Assembly: GCF_910592395.1 (NCBI RefSeq)
Contig: NC_088322.1
Span: 13,015,431-13,079,430 of the forward strand
DNA length: 64,000 nucleotides
Source: Lineus longissimus
Lineage: Eukaryota; Nemertea; Pilidiophora; Heteronemertea; Lineidae
Reading direction: 5' to 3'
Shown here: positions 14,601 through 26,400 of the stretch, piece after piece
Numbering within the stretch: position 1 is the first letter of the stretch
How the letters are laid out: every line of letters starts with the position of its first letter
Position numbers and translations under genes: made by a program
Notes under the pieces: generated by a model
The model's database searches: none
What the model was told of the DNA's origin: nothing
Seen by the model: only the letters and a program-made list of their open reading frames with translations

Positions 14601-17600
14601 AAAGTGACTTGCCTAAATTTACCAGTCTTGCCAGGTTTTGCTGCTTCGCAGGAAGAATGTATGACCTCGTGATCAGAAGCCCAAATTTCCGACGCCCCAC
14701 ACAGTGTGTGAAGAGAGTCTAGTCTAGTGATCTCATGCGAAGTTTTCTTCCCTGTTCCAGCTGGCTGCCAGGATCGTAATTCCACATACTGCTCCTACTG
14801 GGCGAACCAGGGCCTCTGCCAGAACACACGATACAACATCAACATGGAACAGAACTGTCAGAGGTCTTGTGGATATTGCGTTGGGAGACCAGGTTAGCTC
14901 GGTCGTATTTAAGATGTGATTTCAAACGTACGCCGTTTAAACCAGGTGTACGATTGCATCTGTCCACCTCCCATTACCGACATTGGCGGGCAATTTCGAT
15001 TATCAAATATGCACTGGTGGGACCGAGCGTTGTTCAACCGTGTGTGTGACAGTCCGCTTTGAGCCGGGGGTGTTTGTTTTAGCCGGGGTTGTATGTAAAG
15101 GCCAATGCACTTATAACAGTTCAATTACTGCTACTACGAAAGACAGAAAACTTGAGCCTGAAGGTACTGCCAGTTTTGATGAATTTACTATTGCGAGTAC
15201 CACAACCAACATCGTAGTACCTCATTACTAAAATGGGATTCATCCAATCTGTTTAGTCGTCCCCTACTGTAGCGGGGCCATTTCAAATTGTTTTGTCTAT
15301 CAATTTAGCCCTCATCATTATTTAGGCACCGCCCTAGCTAACTCTCTCTACTTGCAGAACCAGACGAAACCAAACGATGCGAGGATAAGGTCGCAGTCTG
15401 TCCAAGTTACACTTCCAGAGGTTTGTGTACAAACCCAGTCTATCAGAGCTACATGCAGGATAACTGTCAGCAATCATGTGGGCTGTGCACTCCAGACGAA
15501 ATCGAGGAAGGAGAGGGCGATTCTAGCGCGTCAGGTGCGTCAAGTTTAAAAAAAAGAAATTCTTTCAGCCAACTGCTGCCAGACTTGTTTTGTATGACAA
15601 CACGACCTATGGGTTAAAACTCCCAACAAATTGAATTGAGATGGTCACGACTCATGCCTGAACGATGTCACTTCTAAGATATTCTTTCATCTTTCACCAC
15701 GTTTATAAATTAACGGCCACTTGAAAAGTCTTCCTCACCTTTTCTCAAAATCGAATCTCTCTATCACAATTTTCCACATTTCCTTGATTCACTCATCTAC
15801 GATTTTCTCCTTGTTTTAGGTGATTGCGTTGATATCCTTCCCGCCTACCAATGTAAAGTGTTCAAAGATAACGGCGAGTGTCAGAACAATGGGGGCTTTA
15901 TGGGTTACTATTGCAAAGCGACTTGCGATACATGTTTCGAACCCGCTGGTAAGTAAAAACCTGCAGTTTTAAGGCGCCTCTTACTGCTGGCTACCACGCC
16001 ATAGGGCCCGGTTTTGTATATTTGGGAAAACCAATTTGTTTTTTTCTGGATGGACCAGCCCAGCCTCTGATGAGCTTAAAATCCTGGTTCTTCCCAGCAC
16101 GACATGTCTGTTGGTCAACGTGAGATAAGCCAATGAGGGTCTATTGCATGAGACTAAAAAGCCCTGCTCCCTCGTACCTGAGTATCTATGCCGGCAAGTA
16201 AAAGATCCCACGCAGGTGGACAGTAGATGGACATACGTGGATTGTGGACTACATACATAGACCTCCTGCAACAATCCAACAGGGTTGCAAAGGCGGTCTC
16301 GGAGCCCACATTGCTATGGTTCTTTGACTTGCATGTGTTGTTGAACGTGTCTTAGTAAGGTATTTTGGACAGATGGTGTGAAACAATACACAGGCCAAAA
16401 AATTACAAGAGGTTAATGACCATGAAGTCTTTGTCGGTGAACACTTTATACCGAAAGTGGTCAACAAGGATGTATGTGTCATAACGTCAAGCTCGACTCT
16501 GCCAGATGTACATGTAAATGTAGCTGATGTTAGGTTTCGATTTGGATATGCAACCTGCCATCCACCCATCGTTTTTCTTCGTTGATGTTTCAGATGCTTG
16601 CCTTGATCTGGACAACACATGTGCACCGTTTAAGAAACGTGGCTACTGTGAAAAATTCCCTAAATATATGTCAAAGAACTGTATGAAATCGTGTGGGATA
16701 TGCCAGACAGAGGGGGCTGCATCACGAGATAGCGTTACCAAGAACGATACTGAAGTGGTCACCACTGAGGGTGTTTTCGGAGAGGTTGTTATCGAAGTCT
16801 TAAACGATGGGGGTACTGGGGCTGACCGACCGGGAAATGATGATTTTAAGAATGGCGATGGAGATTCTAGAAATGTTATTGATGAAAGTAGTAGCGGTGC
16901 TGGCGGCGATGATGAGGGTGGTGATGATAATGATAACGGTAGTGCCGATGGTACTGATAACGGTCAAGGAATTGAGGACCCAGTGACCCCTGCGAATCCC
17001 AGTGACATCACAACTTCAAGGGCAAACAGCACAGCAACGAAAATTCTTGAAAGTAGCCCTATCACAAGGAGTCCAAGCAGCACTACCGCTCCCAGTTCCA
17101 CACGCACAACAACACAAAGTCCAAGTACAACTATCACAACTACAGAAGCTGTTTCAACCAGCTCTACTACCACAGAAATATCCAGTTCAACACCTGAAAG
17201 TTCTACTTCAGCTAAAGAATGCGATGTTGAACCCCACTGGCACTTTGATACAACAGACAGAACTTGGAAGTGGCTCAACTGCATGACAATTGGTAACTTT
17301 GGCGATAAGGGTGTTGATACTACTACTGTTAGCACAGATGGTGGTATTGACAGTGGAAGTGGTAGCGGGGATGATGCTAATGGTGATGATGATGATGCAG
17401 ATGGTAGTGTTGGCACTGAAAGTCAAAGTAGTACCTCCACCATTGTTGTCCCGAGTACCATTGCGACAACTGTTGTTCCAAGTACTACTGTAACTACTAC
17501 TTTCCAAAGTAGCACTACCACCACCGACCTTTCAAGTAGCGCTGTCAGAAGCACCTTTACTACTGGTGGCCCCAGTATTAGCTCAACTACTGCAACGAAA

Positions 17601-19322
17601 TGTGATGTCGAGCCACACTGGCATTTTGATACAAAGGAAATGAAATGGAAATGGCTGAACTGTACCACTGTTGGTGAAATTGGTGATGAAAGTGTTGTCA
17701 GTACCACCGCTAGTTCCGACAGTGATGATGGTGGTAATGTGGATGGTGGCAGCGGTAGTGGTAGTAGTAGTAACAGTGGTGATGCAGAGGGCGATGATGA
17801 TAGTGCTGATGGTAATGTAGCTACCACTTTCACAACAGTTCCTCCAAGTAGTTCAACCACAACTGCAACTGTTCCAAGTAGCACAACTGAAGTGACGAAA
17901 TGTGATATTGAACCACACTGGCATTTTGATACAAAGGAAATGAAATGGAAATTTCTGAATTGTACAACAGTTGGGGAAATTGGTGATGAAGCTGTTGTCG
18001 GTACCACCGCTAGTTCCGATAGTAATGTGGATGGTGGTAGCGGTAGTGGTAGTGGAAATGATGCAGAGGGTGATGATGATAGCGATGATGGTAATGTAGC
18101 TACCACTTTCACAACAGTTCCTCCAAGTGATTCAACCACAACTGCAACTGTTCCAAGTAGTTCAACCACAACTGTAACTGTTCCAAGTAGTTCAACCACC
18201 ACTGCAACTGTTCCAAGTAGTTCAACCACAACTGCAACTGTTCCAAGTAGTTCAACCACAACTACAACTGTTCCAAGTAGCACAACTGAAGTGACGAAAT
18301 GTGATATTGAACCACACTGGCATTTTGATACAGAGGAAATGAAATGGAAATGGCTGAATTGTACAACAGTTGGGGAAATTGGTGATGAAGTTGTTGTCGG
18401 TACCACAGCTAGTTCCGATAGTAATGTGGATGGTGGTAGCGGTAGTGGTAGTGGAAATGATGCAGAGGGTGATGATGATAGCGATGATGGTAATGTAGCT
18501 ACCACTTCCACAACAGTTCCTCCAAGTGATTCAACCACAACTGAAACTGTTCCAAGTAGTTCAACCACCACTGCAACTGTTCCAAATAGTTCAACCACAA
18601 CTGCAACTGTTCCAAGTAGTTCAACCACAACTGCAACTGTTTCAAGAAGCACTGCAACCAGTCCCAGTCCCAGTAGCACTACTGAAGGTACGAAATGTGA
18701 TGTTGAACCACACTGGCACTTTGATAGAAAAGAGAGGAAATGGAAATGGCTGAACTGTACCACTGTTGGTGAAATTGGTGATGAAAGTTTTGTCAGTACC
18801 ACCGCTAGTTCGGACAGTTATGATGGTGGTGATGTGGATGGTGGTAGCGGTAGTGGTAGCGGTAGTGGTAGTGGTGACGGTGGTGATGCAGAGAGTGGTG
18901 ATGATAGTGCTGATGGTAATGGTGATACCACTTCCACAACGGTTCCTGCAAGTAGCTCAACCACAACTGATGCTCAAAGTAGCACTGCTGCCAGTGCCAG
19001 TGCCAGTGCCAGTAGCACCACTGAAGTTACGAAATGTGATGTTGAACCACACTGGCACTTTGATACGAAAGAGAAAAAGTGGAAATGGCTCAACTGTAGC
19101 ACAGTTGGTGAAATTGGCGATGAAAATGCCGTTAGCACCACTATAAGTACTGGCAGTGGTGGTGAAACTGAAGGTGTTAGTGGAAGTGGAAGTGGGGACG
19201 GAAGTGATACTGAGAAGGGTGATGAGAGTGATGATGGTAAAGGTGAGCCAGAGAGCGATGGTTGGAAAGCACCAGAGGGTCCTCAACGTGGGGATGTATC
19301 TGCTTCAGAATTTGTCCCATAG
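8668..19322 (+). CDS. Secreted astacin metalloprotease with nine ShKT modules and mucin-like tail (16 exons, 1,733 aa)
   Basis: Exons: 8668-8736, 9021-9169, 9457-9632, 10407-10600, 10803-11006, 11368-11494, 11720-11866, 12181-12492, 12817-12966, 13416-13592, 13683-13835, 14214-14390, 14761-14892, 15358-15534, 15820-15948, 16594-19322. They sum to 5,202 nt, all with GT-AG borders and one consistent phase chain. Order: signal peptide (residues 1-23), propeptide, RTKR cleavage site (105-108), astacin domain (109 to about 306), EGF-like module, nine ShKT modules, then a tail of about 880 residues with six Cys/His/Trp modules. The family (M12A) comprises secreted zinc endopeptidases for matrix, hatching or processing roles. 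Odd points: the Glu normally after the third zinc His is Met, and the tail is mucin-like. It converges on the paralogue at 20448-27361. The substrate is unknown. Confidence 0.85.
9021..11494 (+). CDS. Propeptide and astacin catalytic domain exons (exons 2-6 of the 8668 gene)
   Basis: Exon 2 holds the start of the propeptide ([11 protein letters not shown], then [14 protein letters not shown]), matching exons 2 and 3 of the paralogue. Exon 3 ends the propeptide with RTKR and starts the mature enzyme at NAI, followed by KRW and VPYVI as in astacins. Exon 4 has the YTCLNFR and GC-x-S-x-VG landmarks. Exon 5 has the zinc site [12 protein letters not shown] (His202, His206, His212, catalytic Glu203) and the Met-turn SMMHY (257-261) with the Tyr ligand. 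Exon 6 closes the domain with LNFMYNC. The usual Glu after His212 is Met213. In astacin that Glu contacts the mature N-terminus, so activation geometry may differ. No FxGD aspartate-switch motif is visible in the propeptide. Confidence 0.88.
9846..9915 (-). tRNA. tRNA-Lys-like relic or SINE fragment
   Basis: Read on the minus strand, an intron of the 8668 gene contains an AAGTCGG D-arm-like start and an anticodon loop CTTTTGA. These are followed by a B-box GGGTTCGACTC and a GTATCC end, then T-rich DNA. The order and spacing resemble tRNA-Lys(TTT). The 5' acceptor strand does not pair and the anticodon stem has a mismatch, so this is at best a pseudo-tRNA or a tRNA-derived SINE head. Confidence 0.25.
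10101..10122. repeat. Short hexanucleotide repeat
   Basis: About three and a half copies of GTACAT lie in intron 3 of the 8668 gene. It is self-complementary simple sequence. Confidence 0.6.
11720..11866 (+). CDS. EGF-like Cys-rich exon linking protease and ShKT array
   Basis: This phase 1-1 exon encodes a compact module with the core [16 protein letters not shown] and six to seven cysteines, then a Thr-rich linker. The same module follows the astacin domain of the minus-strand paralogue at 22890-23027, with core CPGEGFQGKNCKCWCP. It resembles the short EGF-like modules found after astacin domains in many animals. Confidence 0.75.
12181..16703 (+). CDS. Array of nine ShKT modules, one per exon
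   Basis: Nine consecutive exons each open a six-cysteine ShKT module. The pattern is C-x(5-8)-C, a W or aromatic residue, G-x-C, then Y-x-x-x-M and finally C-x3-C-x2-C. Starts are 12181, 12817, 13416, 13683, 14214, 14761, 15358, 15820 and 16594. All junctions are phase 1, and internal exons are 129-177 nt (three are exactly 177). The first is followed by a long Thr/Pro linker. The eighth is most divergent (no Trp, [10 protein letters not shown] end) but keeps all six cysteines. ShKT modules occur in potassium-channel-blocking toxins and also widely as accessory domains of secreted proteases. Here the context favours an accessory role. Confidence 0.88.
16704..19322 (+). CDS. Mucin-like tail with six unrecognised Cys-His-Trp modules
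   Basis: The rest of the last exon encodes Gly/Ser/Asp-rich and Ser/Thr-rich spacers separated by six 21-residue cores with the ends [10 protein letters not shown] and KWKWLNC (C-x19-C). Each core runs into a conserved TTVGEIGDE-type tail. Cores lie at 17220-17282, 17601-17663, 17901-17963, 18300-18362, 18696-18758 and 19035-19097. Five of the six have an N-C-T/S glycosylation sequon at the second Cys; the first has NCM. Copies three and four have almost identical spacers, a sign of recent duplication. The spacer after copy three contains a 30-bp [10 protein letters not shown] minisatellite. I know no named domain with this core. Disulfide bonding, metal binding through H-W-H and heavy O-glycosylation are inferences. 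Confidence 0.8.
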   Translation, partial: QTEGAASRDSVTKNDTEVVTTEGVFGEVVIEVLNDGGTGADRPGNDDFKNGDGDSRNVIDESSSGAGGDDEGGDDNDNGSADGTDNGQGIEDPVTPANPSDITTSRANSTATKILESSPITRSPSSTTAPSSTRTTTQSPSTTITTTEAVSTSSTTTEISSSTPESSTSAKECDVEPHWHFDTTDRTWKWLNCMTIGNFGDKGVDTTTVSTDGGIDSGSGSGDDANGDDDDADGSVGTESQSSTSTIVVPSTIATTVVPSTTVTTTFQSSTTTTDLSSSAVRSTFTTGGPSISSTTATKCDVEPHWHFDTKEMKWKWLNCTTVGEIGDESVVSTTASSDSDDGGNVDGGSGSGSSSNSGDAEGDDDSADGNVATTFTTVPPSSSTTTATVPSSTTEVTKCDIEPHWHFDTKEMKWKFLNCTTVGEIGDEAVVGTTASSDSNVDGGSGSGSGNDAEGDDDSDDGNVATTFTTVPPSDSTTTATVPSSSTTTVTVPSSSTTTATVPSSSTTTATVPSSSTTTTTVPSSTTEVTKCDIEPHWHFDTEEMKWKWLNCTTVGEIGDEVVVGTTASSDSNVDGGSGSGSGNDAEGDDDSDDGNVATTSTTVPPSDSTTTETVPSSSTTTATVPNSSTTTATVPSSSTTTATVSRSTATSPSPSSTTEGTKCDVEPHWHFDRKERKWKWLNCTTVGEIGDESFVSTTASSDSYDGGDVDGGSGSGSGSGSGDGGDAESGDDSADGNGDTTSTTVPASSSTTTDAQSSTAASASASASSTTEVTKCDVEPHWHFDTKEKKWKWLNCSTVGEIGDENAVSTTISTGSGGETEGVSGSGSGDGSDTEKGDESDDGKGEPESDGWKAPEGPQRGDVSASEFVP

Positions 19323-19797
19323 AAAGATCAATCTGAGTTGTTGTGTTCTAGCATGCAACTCAAAATCCTCGCGAGCATTTTCTTTTCGCGGATTTCGTGT
19401 GTAACTTAGATTTTCTGCAAAACTTTGTATCGCGAAAAATATATGTTGTTCATCTTTAATGTTTCTATCCCAAGTATCACCAAAAGTATTTCTTCAATTC
19501 AAATTCTGATACACGCGCGCATTGCTTAGAATTTTGTTCTATTCTAGCAATTTAGATTATATCTGTGTTTGTGGTGCTGGTATTAGTATTTTATCTTTTC
19601 GCTGAGACTTTTGCAGCATTGACCATAACTTGATTTAGGCCAATGCGAAACCTACATTTTTTGAGCAATGAACTCTATAACTCAGGTAGAAGCAATCTGT
19701 GTCATACAGTACGTAGTGACTGAGTATATTTTGATGCATCACGCCTCTTTACATGTACTAGTACAATTGTTACCTGTCGAAATGGGACAGGTACTAG

Positions 19798-19803
19798 AAT
19801 AAA
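19798..19803 (+). terminator. Poly(A) signal of the 8668-19322 gene
   Basis: AATAAA lies 476 nt after the TAG stop at 19320. It is the first good match I noticed downstream. Confidence 0.5.
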
Positions 19804-20044
19804 TATAATAACTAGTATTCTAGAGACACTTTCTTATTCTTGACTCTTCTCTGTCCTGTTTCGTTAATCTTTCTACAATTGAACAATAATGTGGACACTC
19901 TACATCTACTTTCTTTTAACTGCGGGGTAAGGGAAACAGTAACGAAATGGGCTTAAAGTCAGTGTCGCACTCTCTGTCAAATCATTTTGACGAGGTCCCA
20001 AGGCCAACAGATAGAAACATCAACAGAGAAATACATCGAATGAA

Positions 20045-20050
20045 TTTATT
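20045..20050 (-). terminator. Poly(A) signal of the 20448-27361 gene
   Basis: TTTATT on the plus strand gives AATAAA on the minus strand, about 400 nt past the TAA stop at 20448. With the signal at 19798 it frames about 240 bp between two convergent transcripts. Confidence 0.5.
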
Positions 20051-20328
20051 TATATCGTGAATTATGTTATGTACAAGTTTACAACAGTAGTAATGTTTCA
20101 TTTAATCATGACACAGACAAAATGATTAAATGCATTCCCATATACACCCTGTAGAATGGTGGTTGATTGATATTAAGTTTCTCTCTTAGCGACAAAAGAT
20201 ATTTCGAAACAAAACTAAACAACAAACCACGCAATATCGCGATATCAGTATGAAATAACCTAATCCATGATGCCTTAGCAATGTGTAATTTACACTTAAT
20301 ACTGTCCGCTTCATTTATGATTGAGGGC

Positions 20329-20345
20329 GGGGGGGGGGGGGGGGG
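20329..20345. repeat. G17 homopolymer
   Basis: An unbroken run of 17 G on the plus strand lies inside the presumed 3' UTR of the minus-strand astacin gene, so the mRNA would carry C17. Confidence 0.9.
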
Positions 20346-20447
20346 TACACCCATACTGTTGATAGCCCCCGGCCCAATATTTCACCTGATTCGGTATGAT
20401 ATCAAAAATCAAATGTTCGCCATTGATGAAAGATTCCATTATCGACC

Positions 20448-23400
20448 TTAGCCCGTCTTTCTGCAACTGTTACAAGACTTCTTGCAGTACTCAAGCATGT
20501 AGCCCGGATTGACCCTGCACTGGCCGTGCCGCGCCCATCCGCCGCAGTTTGTGTTACGATCCTTGCATGGATTATCTGCAAAAATTAAATTAACGATAAT
20601 TCCAAAGGAACTGACAGTGATTTTTTACAATGAGCATCTTCTTCTCCCAATCCTGTCGTGGGCGTTTGTAGCATGAGGCCACGGTTGGGGCTGCGCCTAT
20701 GTTTAGTTTATTTGCCGAGAGTCCGTCTAAGGCACTTGATCGTTGACATTTTTATTTGTTCTACCGAGAGTCTGTCTAAGACTTTGAATCATTGAGATTT
20801 ATGTTTAAGTTTCATAAAGTGCAAATAAAAGCGTGTTTACCATCTATACAGAGTGGAGGTTTCGTCAGCTGCCCATCGTCTTTGCACACTACAGTTGCAT
20901 ACCCGCTAACCCTGAAGCCTGCGTCACATTCAACTTTCAAGCGACCTCCAACTGGGACCTCTCGTATCTCATCAGAAGCGAGACCGTTGTCATCCCCGTA
21001 CGTATAGTCACCGTAGTCCCCATAGTCACTGTCCTGGGCTTCTGCGGTGATGTCTGCGTAGCGTCCGTTTTCTATGAGAGGAAGGGCACAGCTCCCTGGA
21101 AAAGAGTACATTTTTGAAATGACTCAAAATAATGCAACTTTTAGTCATTTATGAATCGGATTTCAAAGCTCCTTTTCATCCCAAAAATGTGACTTTTAGA
21201 TAATAATATTGCATGGTATATGTGCAAAGATATTTACAGAATAATTGAATGATAAAAAAGACGTTTGATGAATTTATAGACCCAGAGGGAGGACGATTGC
21301 ACCGGGCCCCATCTCGACTGGATAAGGTTGGCTCAACTTCTATACTAAAATCGATCAAACCATTTTCAAGCTATAGCTGGTCCCTGCAGACACGCTTCAC
21401 AAAAGCAAAAATGTACAGTCACCTTGGTGTTTACTTACTAAAAGCCATGATTGGCGCGCACACAGGTGTCGTCGAGTCCCAAGTTCCATCACTTCTACAC
21501 TTAAGATACCTCTCACCCCATCTTGTGTAACCTTGTCCACAACCTATATCAATCTCGTCTCCGGGTTGAAACTCGGCCCATAAGTCCTTGATGAATGTTA
21601 GTTGCTTTCTGATTCGGCTGTTCTCAATGTGAGGAAGACGGCAATTCTTTTCGACATCTGCGTCTGCAAAACAAAATATAACTCCATTACACAAAATGCG
21701 TATTGCAACCGATATGCAGAATTTGTTTGATATCGTGAGAATTATTTTGGAAAGTAAACTAAGGTTGTTGTTGTTTATCTTTTCCGTTGTACATTCTCAG
21801 TTGTGATGGGTTTTGTTTATTGTTATATCATCCTCAAGATGACACAGATTCATTGTTATGCAGAAGTATAGTCCTGATAAGGGTGAATTTTGGCGAGTTT
21901 CGATTAACGGCAGGATTGATAATTTGCTAGCTTGGCCTGATTATGAATATACGGAGAACATGTAGGTGGCATCATTTCACAGTCGTTAAAAAAGTAATTA
22001 TGATGAATAATTGGTGATGACTTTGTCAGCAGGGTTTATCGCAATGCCAGTGAGAACATTCGTACAAGCATTAATTTACTTGCTCGCCTACCAAGTGCAA
22101 TATAAATCTGCTTAAATCGAATTAATATTTTTGCGATAAAAGAAAACACAGAATAAAGGAAACGCTTCAATTAAATGCCGGGAAACGACAAATTTAAGAA
22201 TATCAAGCAAGAAACAGGAAAAAAAACTTGCAATAGGTTTCATTACGATTTTATCATCTGAAACATTGCCTACCTTCACAAAACCCACAGGTTTTCTGGC
22301 AATAGATCTTCATTGACGATATATAAGGACTACCTGTGCGGCAGAACCCTTGGCCTTTGTAGTACGCACAGCCCTCGTGGTTGTCTTTACAGTCTGTTAG
22401 AAAGAAAATGTTAAAATCAGTATTGTATACACCAACTTGAAATGCTTTTGCATGGACAGAATACATGCACAGGATGGTAACCTCAAAACATCTAGGAAAG
22501 GGCACATTATTTTGTGATTCTTCTTGATTCTCCGTGAAAATCTAAAATACCCGTGATATATCCGTGATCTTCCTAAATTAGAAAATCCTGGAAAATTTTA
22601 CGAGCTCCACTGTACAGGGTCACCAGATCGAGGAACAAAGGAACTGAATTATGAAGTTATTAGGCATTCAGTATGTAACAGCAAAAGGGAAGAAAATTAG
22701 CCTTCAGTTATAAGCCGCCCGTTCCACGTCTAAATGGCAATGTTACTCAGAATGACAGCATCTCACCACCTGAAAGCAGTTTAATCTATATTTTGTTTGT
22801 AAAGGCAGTAATTGGAGGTTCTGTGCGTCACACCACGGTTAAGAGAACGATAAGGAGTATCAAAAAGTGGGACGTGAGAAAATAATCACCTGCTTTAGCT
22901 ATTGGTATGCTTCTACCTGCTTCGCTGCATGACTTAACAGGATTTTCAACAGTCCCAGGACACCAACATTTACAGTTCTTGCCTTGGAATCCTTCGCCAG
23001 GACATTTTATCTTTGTGGGACAATGGGCTGCAAATCAAAAGTATACATGTAGAATATAAATGTCAAATGATTATTGGTCAAATGATTATTGGTTGACCTG
23101 TCCAAGCTATTTCATGGCCATGCGGATCAAGGCTGAGACCGAAATTGATACAACATTCAACTCGCCGCATCCATTCTCACAATGATACGTTATATCCCGC
23201 TTACTGTTTATAAAATACAAAATTTGTGCATTGATGGGGAATACCCGAATCATCGGAGGAAGCTATTAAAGGAACAGAAATTAGGGGGTTTCATACTCAA
23301 GAAACAGGAGCTTAGAGGCAATTTTGGAAAAATTTAGCTGAGATACAGACTCCTTAGTTTTCGGTCTCCCAAGTCATGATATTCCGCAATATTTAGCCTG

Positions 23401-26400
23401 CCATGTTTGGTGCCGCTGTGTGTTGTCTGATCAGGAAAAAAAAGGCATATTGGGCGTTTTGCACCTAAAATCGTCATTATGTGGCTTGAAAGGAACCCTT
23501 GAATGATACTTACAGTTACACGAGTACATCAGGTTAGCCAGCTTTATATCGCGGAAGCTCAGGCCCATCCTTTGCCCAATCACGTTCTGGTACTTGGGGT
23601 CCCTAGTTATGATAGTCTCTTTACCATTGTTGGAGAATGTCTAAAAAGAGTTGGAAAAGACGATTAGTGAGGGCTGTGAAATGATACCGCCATTGCCCAT
23701 GTCATAAGTGGTCGGCACCGTACGGCACAAAAAGTCTGACCAATGCAAGGGAGATTTGATAATCAATTCAAGTCACTTTCTTGGTGTTCGTGTATTGTCT
23801 GCACGTCTAAAAGTGAGATAAGACGATGTTTTTTAAACTGGATTTTTCTGGGTTTCTGGAAATCACCTACGTTTCAAATGTGTTTTCCTCTTGGAATGGA
23901 CTGTCTTCGAGTGTATTGTTGAGATTGAGGCTGTTTCATTAATTAAACCCCAAATGGATACCCTTCATGCTGGCATACATCTCATGAATTTGATAAACAC
24001 AAAATATCCGCTAGTAGACACGTACCCTCCCTCCATAATGCATCACACTGTTATAATCATACTCCACATTCAAACTGTCAACAACTTCATCGCCAAAACG
24101 TTGGAAATTCCTTCTGTAACGCTCAGGGATGTTCTCTTCGACCACGGTGACGTAGTTATTACGGTCGGGTCGGGTTTGTTCGTGTTGGAACCCAATTGCG
24201 TGTCCAAGTTCATGAATAATCACGCCTTTCTGAAATTAGAAAATGAATTTTAGAGATAAATTTGATTCATTTTCTGTGTGTGGTTAGTTTCATCTAAGAA
24301 CAATACTATGGTGAATTGGGGTAACGGGCTGTGTACTCCCTTGGAAACGAAGTCATGCTATAATGTTGAGTAATGACGAGAATGCAAGAGAAACCAAAGG
24401 TTGGAGATTGCGATCGTTAACGGTTTAATATACATTTCATTTCACTGATATTCACGAATAGTTTTTAAACCGCCTTCCAGCTGAGGCTGAATGTCCTTCC
24501 GCAAATGTCATATGCGAAGTGGCCCCTTCCTTTTCCGATGATCTTGAACGAACATAGTTACAGTAAAAATCTGATATGATTCCCGGAAATGTGTCGACGT
24601 ACTAGTAATTTGAGACCGTCTTCTTTTCATACTGTTAAGTCCATCATTTATCAGAATCTAATTCAATTTCGAAGGAAATGTATGGAGAGTTAAATGATTT
24701 GAATAGTTTTTCAAGCCTTTTACCTTTCTGCACGCTGGTGCCAAATATACTCCTTGAGTTCCACCAACATTACCGACGTATGACGAACAGCCGCCGCCAT
24801 TTTGTATGACGATCTTGTGAGTGTCCCGTGATGTAGCTTGACGGAATCGTAGACATGTGTGTTTATGGTATTCGCTCATAGACGCCATGACAGTGGCTAG
24901 GTCATCTGATGCTGGAAACGAATTATTCAAAAGTACTTTACGGTAGATTCTTACTTAATTCACAATATTCCTGAAGGTTTTTGCCACGCGATATCTATTA
25001 AGCCTGGCCATTTAGCACACTACTTTCAGGGACCTAGTCATAAATTGTTACTTAACTTAACCTCTGGGCCCGGTTTGTTCCTAACATGACGATAAGTCTT
25101 ATGGGCATAACGAAATGATCGAAATAACTCCAAGTCGTAGTTACAAAGTTGTACTACAATTAGACTAACTTTGTCGGAGATGAAACAATGCTGTTATATT
25201 TGTTGTTTTTTTTCTGTCTAAACATTCAGTATAATATATCGAGGTTTTCCATGCCGTTGCCAAATTTGTACTTACAGAATATATTTGAGATGGCGTACGG
25301 AATTTCATTATTTGCCCATCTCTTATTGCGGACAGCCTTTCGCTTGTATCGGCGGAGTCGGGAGCGATCATCGTCACTTGCAAAGCGCTGATCTAAACGA
25401 TATCTGGAAAGATTATTTTCACCTATAGTTGTATGGTCAAAAAGAAGGAAAACAGGGCTGATTGTTTTTGAATTCTGAACAGGGTTTTGAGAATAGCGCT
25501 TGAATCCCCCCCCCCCCCCCCAGTATTCATCGATGCAAAGTCATTTTTATTAGTGCCTGGTGCACGCTGACTGATCGTCCTTGTTAACTGCGTCACGGGG
25601 GTAAATTACATAATTTTTGATGTCGTAAATTACCACTTCTGCCGTGATGAGGTTGCACGCCCCCTATACCGTACCTTTGTATTTGTTCCCAGTCAGCCTT
25701 TCTGTACTTCATGTCGAGTTCTACTAGGATGGTGTCATCTGGTTGTGCATAGTCCATGGTTTGACCTGAAAGCGCAATAAGGGTAGAAATAAATATCAAC
25801 CAGTGTGAACTAGATCTTTTTTGTGAACAGCAAGTGCACATTTATAGAACTACGTAGCTTTGTGTCTGTTTTGAATATAGACTGCGACCAATACAGTAAG
25901 CGTGCTTAAAGCGCTAACTTGTTTATATCGAATTGAAAATAATTGCCCATGGTCAACGTCCTGAGCAACCATCTTTAGTTATGAATCACCGCCTGAATTG
26001 CGTTATATATGACGTCACATAGGTCGAAGGAAATATCATATTTTTGTGTCTGACTTACTACTTTGTGCTGCATTTTGTATAAGTTGGTCCATTGGTAAAC
26101 CGCGAATGTCATCGTCTACATTTTCCTGTAAAAACGGAAGTTATTTACCTCTTATAACTAATTCGCATGTACGTATCGTGCTTATGAACTGTAAGTTATC
26201 TGATCTTGACTGACGGAGAACTCTCGAAGAGTGGCCGGAATAACGAGAATTGATAATGAATAGTCTAATTCGAATAAAGTACATTGTACTTTGTAATCAG
26301 TTCAGTGGCGACATCCGGCTTGTCCGGTATTCTAACAAAAATGTAGTGTATTGTTGTTCCAATGAAAACGAACAGCATATAACCTTTAAAAAGCTCCCAC

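Noticed and set aside
17423-18802. 459-codon minus-strand frame opposite the protease tail
   Set aside because: Antisense shadow of Ser/Thr/Asp repeats in the last exon of the 8668 gene. No start context, motifs or splice sites.
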